A stretch of DNA of 64,000 nt from a virus, in IMG/VR virus record IMGVR_UViG_3300009104_000006, positions 38,094-102,093 of that record; one strand, 5' to 3'. Position numbers and translations under genes: made by a program. The notes beneath the pieces were generated by a model. That model was not told the DNA's origin. It saw nothing but the letters and a program-made list of their open reading frames with translations, and did not search any database. Every line of letters begins with the position of its first letter. Position 1 is the stretch's first letter. Shown piece by piece: positions 51,255 through 59,549 of the stretch.

Positions 51255-52637
51255 TCACTCCGGGCTCAATGTCTTATCGGCCAATTGATGAACCTCATCC
51301 CAAGACATTTGTGCCAAATCCTCAGTCGAAGGAACCACTATTCCGGTGGCGCTCTCGGACTTCTTGAACTCCTCTCCTTCTTCTGCTGGTGTAGTCAAAC
51401 CATCAATGCGCTCTCCAAGTGCTTCGATGGACTTCTGGATAGACTCAAGTGGGCTGCGTGCATCGAATGCTGCTGCCTCTGCCTTGGTAATCTCGGCCTC
51501 TCTCTCGTGCGCGTAGCGTGTAGAGAACTGCTCTTCGAGACTTCCACGTAGTTCATTCTCAAGGGCTGCAGCCTTGTAAACTTCGTAAGCAGCCTCAATA
51601 TCTGAGTCTGTTAGTGAACGAGGGTCGATGAAGTCAGACTTCGCAACCTTGCCACTACCTGTAGTCTTACCGAGTGCGCCAGTTGAAGGCTTGCCACCCT
51701 CCTGCGCGCGTCCCTTAACCTGTCCAGTTCGCTGGAGATGTTGTGCTTCCATCTCTTCTGGAGTAGAGCCGAGGTTAGCCTTTTCCAAATCATCGAAGTG
51801 TGCGCGTGCGGCTTTTGTGTCCACACCGCCACTCTTCAGAGTGTCTTCCATCCAATTCAAGTAATCAGATGTAATGACGTCTGAGAACTCATTGGATTTC
51901 TCCACTGGCTCCTCAGTTGTATCTGCTGCCTCTTTCTTCTTGTCGTCCTTCTTGTCATCATCGTCCTTATCCTTACCTTCAAGGAAAGCAGGCTTCTCGC
52001 CCTTTTCCATATCATCCAAACGTGATTCCAAGCGCGTTAGAACGTCGCCCAGTTGTTTTGTCATATCATTTTCGTCGTTTTCTGTTGTCATATTGTTCAC
52101 TTCCGTGTCTTCTTTTAGTATACTGAATGTTGCTTCGGGGTTGATGCCTTTTTCACAAATCGTTATTTCGTGTAGTTCCAGTTTGCTTATTTCTTGGTAG
52201 TCGCCTCTTTTTGGGTCTGATTTTCTAACCCTTTTGAACGCTTGACCACCGATACTGAATCCTCTGAGAGCGCCTTTTCTAATCTCTGCTGAGACTTCCT
52301 TGGCTTTCTCGATGTCGTTACGGAGTTGCACTACTACAAACATCCCGACATCATCGACTTCGCTTTTCCACAACCTCCCTTCATTATCTGTGTAACTTGG
52401 AACCACATCGCCTACTTGTATATTGGAGTGCGCTAATTGGACGTTTCTGTAAGATGGATTTTCCATGAACTTACGAAATGCGTCCTTTAATGCCTCCTTT
52501 GTTATTACGTCGCCTTGCTTGTCTACAACTTCCACGCTTGCGTAGCCAGCGACAATGAGGTCGTTGCCACCCTTGAGGATGGCGATTGACTCATCGTCAT
52601 GTCTGAACAGTTGTTTACTACCGAGCACACTAACCAT
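51255..52637 (-). CDS. Prohead protease fused to scaffold-like domain
   Basis: 460 residues. Residues 1-190 match the U35/S78-type prohead serine protease: GYASVEVVDKQGDVI, VQLAHSN (His70) and RGFSIGG (Ser128), plus a later LELHEITICEKGINPEATF. From about 190 on it is acidic, Lys/Glu/Asp-rich and helical (KDKDDDDKKDDKKKEAAD), as in scaffold proteins, ending in MSWDEVHQLADKTLSPE. One protein thus supplies protease and scaffold, which is common when no separate scaffold gene is present. It matures the capsid and cleaves itself. The C-terminal motif recurs in the gene at 58811-59158. Confidence 0.85.
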   Translation of the reverse strand: MVSVLGSKQLFRHDDESIAILKGGNDLIVAGYASVEVVDKQGDVITKEALKDAFRKFMENPSYRNVQLAHSNIQVGDVVPSYTDNEGRLWKSEVDDVGMFVVVQLRNDIEKAKEVSAEIRKGALRGFSIGGQAFKRVRKSDPKRGDYQEISKLELHEITICEKGINPEATFSILKEDTEVNNMTTENDENDMTKQLGDVLTRLESRLDDMEKGEKPAFLEGKDKDDDDKKDDKKKEAADTTEEPVEKSNEFSDVITSDYLNWMEDTLKSGGVDTKAARAHFDDLEKANLGSTPEEMEAQHLQRTGQVKGRAQEGGKPSTGALGKTTGSGKVAKSDFIDPRSLTDSDIEAAYEVYKAAALENELRGSLEEQFSTRYAHEREAEITKAEAAAFDARSPLESIQKSIEALGERIDGLTTPAEEGEEFKKSESATGIVVPSTEDLAQMSWDEVHQLADKTLSPE

Positions 52638-52672
52638 CCCACGTATTGCTTTACTACTTCAATGCTCCGCGA

Positions 52673-55600
52673 CTAATCCTCAAGACTTCTTTCCTCTAAA
52701 TCGATAGACTGCGCGGCATTTTTCTTCGCTTTCCTCCGTCTACCGGGATAGTCCTCTGGTTTCTCCATGTCCTCTGTAGGCCGCTTTCTCATATCCCAAT
52801 CCGGTAAAGACTCTTCACTATCCAACTTCGTAGGGCCGCGTGGACTCTCGGTTCCATCGCCCACATCATATCCAAAACCTCTTCCAGCCAAATTGCTGAA
52901 TCCCTTCTCCATCGCATCTATTGCGCGTTCTATGAGAATGAGCGTTTTGTAAACGTCGTTTGGCTTCATTATCAGATTCTTATCTTTCTTTGGTTTGAGT
53001 ATGCCAGCACTCTCTTCCTCTATCCTCTCCTCATCTATCTCAGGCTCTATCTCGGTATCTTCCTTTAACATCTCACTTAATGCTATTTTCCAATAAGGCT
53101 CAAGACTCTTAGCGAGGCGTAGAGAGTAATCTGAATCAGTAAGACTACCTATTGCTGCTATTGGCTCGATTGCCTCCCCATCTACTATCTCGTATTTCAC
53201 TAAGTCCTCTGGAAGATGTATAATGAAGTGACTATCATCAATCTCCATAGAGAAAGGTATGTGGAACTCTATGTCCGATTTTGCCAATAGAACCCACTTA
53301 GGGTGCTTTTCTTCTCCCTTCATGTATGTGGACTTTGCATCTCTCAAGAGTATCTTGTCAGACTCCTTACTCAACTCCTTCACTGCATTCTCCAAACCAA
53401 CTTCATCTGTAATTCTAATGTCAGACGGGCTGGGTATGAAAACAGGGTCGTAACTATCGAACTGTCCTCTTAACACTTTAATGCGCTCACGCGTAGAGAG
53501 GTCGTATACGACATCGTCATCATAGAGTAGAATATCATTAACGTAGAACTCTCCGTCTTGCATTACGCCATCTATTACGTAATCCTTCTTTCCGATTTGT
53601 TTGAAAGCACTCCTCATCTTCTCACTCATTGATTGTTTATTACCGCTATCGTCAAATACAGTCACGCGATTCTTCTTGCATTGCACTTTGCATCTTTTTC
53701 CATCCTTATGGATTGAAACGACCCATTCACCAGTGAATCCTCTTAATTGCTTCAAATCTTCAATGTCGAATATCCTATGAAGAGGGTCAATGAGCGGAAC
53801 TTGCTTCGGCAACTCTGCTTTGTCTTTCAGCAATAGATTGGAAATATGCATTGGTTCACTGTATCTAACAGATGGGAAGTCCGCTGATGGTGGATATCCC
53901 GTATCACTGGATGGAGTTTGTTGATTAGATAAGGTCGTTTCTTCAACTGGGTGGCTATCAATCAAAGTTTGTATATGCTCATTGGAATAGTTTGGAAACA
54001 TCATCTGTAACGTTTGGAATGGCACGGTGTGATAATAGCCTTCAGTAGCATTAGTGCCTACAACGATGTTATCGTCTTCATCGTGTTCAATTCCTATTTC
54101 TGGTGTAATCAGATAGCCATCATCCATGCCGCCACTAATATAGTGGTCATGAGGAATAGCCCCTTCTCCGCTATCATGTGATTCGATTGGGACATCATTA
54201 TACCATCCTACCGCTTTCTTTCCCTCAAAAGGGTCAAATTTGGCTTGAAGTGTTTCTCCTTGTAATGCCCCCTCATCGAATACAATAATGCTGTTTGCTA
54301 TATTCTTCATGTCAGTTAAATCTCTCTTATCACCAGTCTTGTCTTTGTGGGAGAACAATAATTCTCTATCTCCCAAAGGCTCGCCTAAGACCTTCTTTTG
54401 TGCCGTCATTGGATTCTTTCTACTGTAGTTAGGAGAAGATTGGAAGGTTAATCCATAGCCCCTCAATGAGTCAGGTTGGAGATTCACAACATTCCTAATT
54501 CCTCTTAATGCAGTATGACCCTCGTGGGATTTATCCCATGCACTTCGTAAAGCGCGTTGCTTTACTTGATATTCGGTGCTCTCGCGTCCAGTTGCTGCCG
54601 AAGTCGGATAACTCTCCTGAAGTTCTTGGAGTTTATCATCTAAGACAGTGTGGATATCTTTCCCTTTCAAACTCCCATATACCGACGGTGCCGGGATTTT
54701 CTTCCCATCCTTATCGAGAACAAACTTCCCCCTCTCGTCCTTCTCGTAATTCGACTGCCATTCTATTCCTGCCGTTGCTAATTGACCGAGAGTAGCAGCA
54801 GTAAAATCACCGCCGTGCACCTTCATCATATGCTTTACGTGTTTACGATGAGGCATATCGTCTGGTAAACCGAGTTTCTTCAGAATCATATGTATTGACT
54901 CATCACCAATTATCTTGCTTCCGACTTCACCTTGCCGCATCAAAGAGGCCAATCTATATTGCTCATCTGATGAAACTCTCTCTGGAGCATCTAATGCGTC
55001 TTTTGACCCAGTAGGTCGAACCCAAGCAGCGGGAGTAGTAAGACCTCCTCCCCCTTTCTTGTAGATACTCCTCATAGCACCTTGTAATGTAGCGGCAACA
55101 TTAGCAAGCGCTTTAGGATTGGTCGGATGATATGCAGAAGGATGGGCTTTGAGAACTTCTGGAATTAAGATATCACGAGCATAATTAGTAACAGCCTTTT
55201 TGTCGCCTCGCATAACATCCTCGTCTCTATCACGCCAACCATATTTCGTTTGCTTTTGCCTTCCACCATATTCACCCCTTGTGGTATGTGTTATCTCATC
55301 CCCGTATACCTTGTTGAACTTCGCCATGAGATTATCGTATCGTCTCATTATTGGATGGTCTGCAGGCAATTCCTCTGGAGGATTCTTCGACTTCATCTCA
55401 TCGAGTATAACATTGAAGTCTTCCAACTCATCCAATAAACCGGGGTCAAGCCTATCTTGGATATTTGAGCCTTTGAAGTGAGGCATCTCTGCTAAGTAAT
55501 CCATTGCATCCATATCGGGAGATGCTCGGAAACTTGGGTTATCCTCTAAATCTTTCAAGGTCGTATGCATTCTTTCACCGGGATTACCAAAAGCGTTACG

Positions 55601-58342
55601 CCTGCCATTGGCGTGGGCTTGTAGACGCGCTAATGCTGCTACTCTTCTTATTCCATAATCTCCCGGCTGCACTCTTCGTGCTATCTCTTCATCAGTCCAT
55701 CCCTTGCGGTTTGATAATATCGGCTCGCCATCTTTGTCAAGCACGAGTTCGCCATCCTTATCTTTCTTGTATTTTGAAGGAGGTTCCTTCCATTCTTTTG
55801 CTGTATTAGTCATAGTAGCAAAATTATGAGAATTGAAATGATGAGCCATGAGGTCTCTTGTAGTTAGGTTCTTCGTTTCCATTACAAAATTCTGTGGAGA
55901 TGGGTTTTCGTGCATAAATCGAGCCATAAAGTAAGGACTGCGAGTCGAAAGATATTGTGAACTGTTCGTCTTGATATTTCTTCCGGGGTGTCTTGCAGTT
56001 CCTATCCTGTGTAATGCGTGAGTATTTGTATCAGTCATAGACATAATACCATGCGGAGTATCGTGGTAGTTCTGCCCATAAGGAAGGAAATGAGGATGAG
56101 CACGTGCCCAAAGTCCCAACGTATCGTTATTAGGAATAATTTTTCCAGACCCCTCTTGTTCTCTGTCTCCTAACTCTGACGATATTCCCTCTCCCTTATT
56201 CCAATCAATATCATCGGCATGAAAATCATGCATTATATCCACATAAGTTGAAAGTTCTCTTCCAAGCCCTCCTCTATGCGCAAATATGCGCCTACCTTGT
56301 GGAAATCCTAATCCCTTGAGCCTTCCTTCAACATCTAAGTAGTGTTCTCGCTCTTCATCAGAAATGTCTTCAGACTTTGGTCCATGATTAACGATATGTG
56401 CTCCCATTGCTGACCTCATCTGTTTTGCACTAAGCGAAAGACCAGTTGCGTGCTTTAGATTTTTGAGAATACCTCGCATGATAGACTTGTTAATCAAAGG
56501 CTCTCTTCTCCCACTAAAGAGGGGGTGGCTCTTGTGCCTTACAGTCAAATCACGATTCCAGCCCATTAAATCCAGAAATCCCTCTGTTCCCAAAGCAATG
56601 TGACTATTATTTGTGAGTTTTTCGCTCAATGCCTCCTTTGCATCCTTCCCTTCTGATAAAGCGCTTTGAATGTCTTCTATATCTCTCTCACTAAACTTTG
56701 GAAGATTCTTGGCCTTACCGATAGGTAAGTCATTTGCATCTACCCTATCCTTACCATACTCTAAGAGGCCATCTCCTTCATAGGCCTCTTCGAGTTTTTC
56801 CATCACATGCTCTAATGCGGTCTTATCATACATCTGTTTTGGTTTCTTATCCATATCTATCTCCCCAGACGCGTGTCTCACATACTGATATGGTTCGCCC
56901 TCATGGATGCCATCATCTTTGACGAGTGTATTAGCCAAAGTGCCAGCAATCATGCCTTCATCTCCATGTATGAATGAATCATGCGGCGTTTCCTTATGCT
57001 CCGGCACATTAGCGCCCGAATGCATTCTGGCACGTTGAAACCAATGCATCTCTCCTTCTTGCCTTTGCTTCTTTGTCTGCTTTATGCGAGCCATAGAAAG
57101 ACGATGCCCATCATCAAGGTCAATGTATTGGTGTTCTGGGTCGTCTGTGCCATGTGTCGCCATATGCTCCATCGCAATAGTCCTCTCTTCTGGAGAAAGG
57201 AACTCCAATCCTCTCATCAAAGTCGAATGCCCCATTCCATGAGCATGGACTTTGGTCATATCTGCTAATGATTCTATTCCCTTTTTGTCCCATTCCTCAT
57301 AGATGCTCTTACTATCCTCTGGTTTGTAGGTTATAGGAGTAATATCATTACTGAGTAATTTCTCCATCCTATCATTGAAATGCTCCTCTTCCAAGTCCTT
57401 GCCTTCTTTGTCCAGCGCTTTGACTCTATCTTTGTGCTTCTCGGTATCTTCTTCATTGAAACCTCCCCAATCACCAGTTCCATTCTTCCATCTCTCGAAG
57501 TCTCTCAATCGTAATCCATGAAGATGGTTAGTAAATTCACTTTCATGTCCATCATCTCCACCTAAGAAAGAGAAGTTCCCATCAGGAACAGAATCGTAGA
57601 TAGTCTGCGTATCATATTCCTTAGAGCCGTCTCCAATTGCATCTTTCTTCCAATGTGCTCTATGCTTCTTTTCCGCGTTTGCTACCTTCTCGGCCCATTT
57701 ATTCTTACCTAAATAGAACTCCCTAAGCATCTGTTCCCATTCTGGTTTACCAGTATCAGCGCGAATCCTCCTTAATGGGTGCACTCTTTTATCAAAAGGA
57801 TTGACGTCAGTATAATTCTCTTCTGGTTCGGTTTCAACTCCTGTCTCAACCCAACGCGCTACCCCATCCTTATCTTCGATTTTCTCCCTTACAGGTCTCG
57901 TTCTCGATGGTAGAACTTCCGGCCAGAGGCCGTGCTTCATACTGATAGGTATCTTATTTCTCTCCATAAACTGCGAATGAGTTTCCCCCTTCCTCTTCTC
58001 AGTAAATAAGGGAAAATTGAATCTATCGTTATCGTTCTTATCAAAGGCCATCTTTATTCGTTGAAGCCAAGGATGACGTGTCCCCATTTCCATATGAAAA
58101 GCAGGTCGCCATGATGCGAATGGTTGGCTGCTTCTGCCCTCTTCTGCTTTTAGAAAATCGGAACTAAACCCCTGACAGAGTTCGTCTTCTGATGTAGAAT
58201 GAAACTCTATACCGTGATTCTCCAGATTTATCGTGGAAATAACATAGTCACCGACCTCTTGCTCTGGGTCGGTGCCGTCGTATATGGCCTTCAGTAATTC
58301 AGAACGATGACGCAGATAGACATCCATTGGACCTTCTCTCAT
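52673..58342 (-). CDS. 1889-aa head-cluster protein with C-terminal ligase-like nucleotidyltransferase domain
   Basis: Very large protein between the protease and small head genes. About 1480 residues of N-terminal region are charged and His-rich, with no recognised domain. From about 1490 the sequence reads like an ATP-dependent ligase/nucleotidyltransferase: IHKDGKR (motif I, Lys1546), YVIDGVMQDGEF (motif III, with Val replacing the usual Glu), LLRDAKSTYMKGEE (motif IV region, divergent) and HPKWVLLAK (motif V). The order is right but motif III and IV residues are changed, so activity is uncertain. The end (about 1800-1889) is helical and then charged (RRRKAKKNAAQSIDLEERS). It may be packaged and enter the cell with the DNA. 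The domain call is moderate; a role in joining genome ends or modifying proteins is speculation. Confidence 0.65.
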   Translation of the reverse strand: MREGPMDVYLRHRSELLKAIYDGTDPEQEVGDYVISTINLENHGIEFHSTSEDELCQGFSSDFLKAEEGRSSQPFASWRPAFHMEMGTRHPWLQRIKMAFDKNDNDRFNFPLFTEKRKGETHSQFMERNKIPISMKHGLWPEVLPSRTRPVREKIEDKDGVARWVETGVETEPEENYTDVNPFDKRVHPLRRIRADTGKPEWEQMLREFYLGKNKWAEKVANAEKKHRAHWKKDAIGDGSKEYDTQTIYDSVPDGNFSFLGGDDGHESEFTNHLHGLRLRDFERWKNGTGDWGGFNEEDTEKHKDRVKALDKEGKDLEEEHFNDRMEKLLSNDITPITYKPEDSKSIYEEWDKKGIESLADMTKVHAHGMGHSTLMRGLEFLSPEERTIAMEHMATHGTDDPEHQYIDLDDGHRLSMARIKQTKKQRQEGEMHWFQRARMHSGANVPEHKETPHDSFIHGDEGMIAGTLANTLVKDDGIHEGEPYQYVRHASGEIDMDKKPKQMYDKTALEHVMEKLEEAYEGDGLLEYGKDRVDANDLPIGKAKNLPKFSERDIEDIQSALSEGKDAKEALSEKLTNNSHIALGTEGFLDLMGWNRDLTVRHKSHPLFSGRREPLINKSIMRGILKNLKHATGLSLSAKQMRSAMGAHIVNHGPKSEDISDEEREHYLDVEGRLKGLGFPQGRRIFAHRGGLGRELSTYVDIMHDFHADDIDWNKGEGISSELGDREQEGSGKIIPNNDTLGLWARAHPHFLPYGQNYHDTPHGIMSMTDTNTHALHRIGTARHPGRNIKTNSSQYLSTRSPYFMARFMHENPSPQNFVMETKNLTTRDLMAHHFNSHNFATMTNTAKEWKEPPSKYKKDKDGELVLDKDGEPILSNRKGWTDEEIARRVQPGDYGIRRVAALARLQAHANGRRNAFGNPGERMHTTLKDLEDNPSFRASPDMDAMDYLAEMPHFKGSNIQDRLDPGLLDELEDFNVILDEMKSKNPPEELPADHPIMRRYDNLMAKFNKVYGDEITHTTRGEYGGRQKQTKYGWRDRDEDVMRGDKKAVTNYARDILIPEVLKAHPSAYHPTNPKALANVAATLQGAMRSIYKKGGGGLTTPAAWVRPTGSKDALDAPERVSSDEQYRLASLMRQGEVGSKIIGDESIHMILKKLGLPDDMPHRKHVKHMMKVHGGDFTAATLGQLATAGIEWQSNYEKDERGKFVLDKDGKKIPAPSVYGSLKGKDIHTVLDDKLQELQESYPTSAATGRESTEYQVKQRALRSAWDKSHEGHTALRGIRNVVNLQPDSLRGYGLTFQSSPNYSRKNPMTAQKKVLGEPLGDRELLFSHKDKTGDKRDLTDMKNIANSIIVFDEGALQGETLQAKFDPFEGKKAVGWYNDVPIESHDSGEGAIPHDHYISGGMDDGYLITPEIGIEHDEDDNIVVGTNATEGYYHTVPFQTLQMMFPNYSNEHIQTLIDSHPVEETTLSNQQTPSSDTGYPPSADFPSVRYSEPMHISNLLLKDKAELPKQVPLIDPLHRIFDIEDLKQLRGFTGEWVVSIHKDGKRCKVQCKKNRVTVFDDSGNKQSMSEKMRSAFKQIGKKDYVIDGVMQDGEFYVNDILLYDDDVVYDLSTRERIKVLRGQFDSYDPVFIPSPSDIRITDEVGLENAVKELSKESDKILLRDAKSTYMKGEEKHPKWVLLAKSDIEFHIPFSMEIDDSHFIIHLPEDLVKYEIVDGEAIEPIAAIGSLTDSDYSLRLAKSLEPYWKIALSEMLKEDTEIEPEIDEERIEEESAGILKPKKDKNLIMKPNDVYKTLILIERAIDAMEKGFSNLAGRGFGYDVGDGTESPRGPTKLDSEESLPDWDMRKRPTEDMEKPEDYPGRRRKAKKNAAQSIDLEERSLED

Positions 58343-58356
58343 GCATCATCACCTTA

Positions 58357-58491
58357 TCACCCATTCATTGGACATTGTTCTATGGGTAATCCTTGTTGTC
58401 GCCTACACCCCTCGCTGGGAGTAGCGCCGCATGTTCTACATGATGTAGAATCTATGACGCCTTTGATTACAGCAACTTTGGTCACACTCAT
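58357..58491 (-). CDS. 44-aa Cys-rich protein
   Basis: Starts at the ATG overlapping the stop of the neighbouring gene (ATGA at 58488-58491) and ends 14 bases before the large gene. Cysteines at 18, 21, 29 and 40 (CRTC, then two single Cys) give a plausible zinc site. The position in the coupled chain supports it; function unknown. Confidence 0.55.
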   Translation of the reverse strand: MSVTKVAVIKGVIDSTSCRTCGATPSEGCRRQQGLPIEQCPMNG

Positions 58492-58811
58492 CCCTCGACA
58501 AGCCTGTTTACGGTGTCGTGGGTGTTCTTCATTGGAGTATTATCAAGATTTATGCTCTCACTGGATGCTCCCTTATTAGCGACATCATCGGAATCAAGAA
58601 GTGATTGATTTGTGTTATAGAAGGCATTGTAAGTTTGTCCTCCACTCTCTGCCATGAATTGAACGCCACCCGGTCTCGTATCAAAAGTAGTTTCTGGATG
58701 GTGAGATGATTTCTGTATCTCTGCCTCATCTATGCGCTTCTCAAGTGCAATTGCTTTCATCAATAATTCTTGGACCTCGGACGAGGTTTCTTCATATCTT
58801 GGTTTTACCAT
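58488..58811 (-). CDS. Hypothetical small head-cluster protein
   Basis: 107 residues from the ATG at 58811 that shares a base with the previous stop (TGATG). N-terminal helix (SSEVQELLMKAIALEKRIDEA) then a Gly/Asn/Ser-rich, probably extended region (GVQFMAESGGQTYNAFYNT). Not recognised. Between portal and protease, proteins of this size are often minor head or scaffold-associated proteins. Confidence 0.5.
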   Translation of the reverse strand: MVKPRYEETSSEVQELLMKAIALEKRIDEAEIQKSSHHPETTFDTRPGGVQFMAESGGQTYNAFYNTNQSLLDSDDVANKGASSESINLDNTPMKNTHDTVNRLVEG

Positions 58812-59158
58812 CAATACATCTCCTTTACTTCTCTATGTTGGTCTGCCATATCATGTATCTCATCCCAACTCATTTCGTGAATCTCAGTATTGCTAAACTT
58901 ATCTGGGTCAGAGGAGTCTGCCTCTGCCTTGAGAAGTCCGCCAGTCTGCACATCTGCTCTGAATGCATCCACTTCAACATCCTCTGATAGAGGAGTGCCG
59001 AAAGGGACAAAACCTGCTTTACGTAGGAGAACTTTTGGATTATCCATCATTCTCTTGAGAATAAGATTCTCTGCCTTTAGCGTCTGAACCTCATTATCCA
59101 TACTCTCCATCTTAGAGATGAGAGTATTCATGAGTTTTCCTGCGTCTCCTTCTTCCAT
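58811..59158 (-). CDS. Coiled-coil head protein with C-terminal MSWDE motif
   Basis: 115 residues. N-terminal coiled coil (MNTLISKMESMDNEVQTLKA, continuing ENLILKRMM). The C terminus carries HEMSWDEIHDMADQH, closely matching the C terminus of the protease/scaffold protein (QMSWDEVHQLADKT). The shared ending suggests both bind the same partner, for example capsid protein or portal, during head assembly. Scaffold-assisting function inferred; no known family. Confidence 0.6.
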   Translation of the reverse strand: MEEGDAGKLMNTLISKMESMDNEVQTLKAENLILKRMMDNPKVLLRKAGFVPFGTPLSEDVEVDAFRADVQTGGLLKAEADSSDPDKFSNTEIHEMSWDEIHDMADQHREVKEMY

Positions 59159-59167
59159 TATATCGCC

Positions 59168-59509
59168 TCAAACTCTTCGTCCGAAAGTTCCCCTTGCCTT
59201 TTTCATAACATGGTTATTTCTTGCTGATAAGATGGTTCCGGGCAATTGATTGTCACGATACTGAGGGTCGAAGTTTGCACCAGATTGATTGAACTTCATA
59301 ACTTGCCATGAGTTATCGGGCGTTACTATTTCATCCTCTCCTTTCTTTACAGCCATAAGAAGGTCGTCCTCAAGAGTGCTTGCATACTTGATTATCTCCA
59401 TAATATGCTGTCTTGCGACATCTGCATTGCCATCTTCTATTGCTTTCGCAAGTTCTTCATTGTGGGCTGTCATTTTTCGCGCCATTGGGTGCATTTTGAT
59501 GAGGTCCAT
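59168..59509 (-). CDS. Small helical head protein
   Basis: 113 residues from the ATG at 59509; a GTG at 59518 is an alternative start. Helical N-terminal two-thirds (KMTAHNEELAKAIEDGNADV, IMEIIKYASTLEDDLLMAV) and a basic C terminus (RNNHVMKKARGTFGRR). It follows the portal gene, the place of minor capsid and head-assembly proteins. Not recognised. Confidence 0.5.
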   Translation of the reverse strand: MDLIKMHPMARKMTAHNEELAKAIEDGNADVARQHIMEIIKYASTLEDDLLMAVKKGEDEIVTPDNSWQVMKFNQSGANFDPQYRDNQLPGTILSARNNHVMKKARGTFGRRV

Positions 59510-59549
59510 TGTCTTCACTGCCTATTGCGTATACGCGATGCTATTTGAA

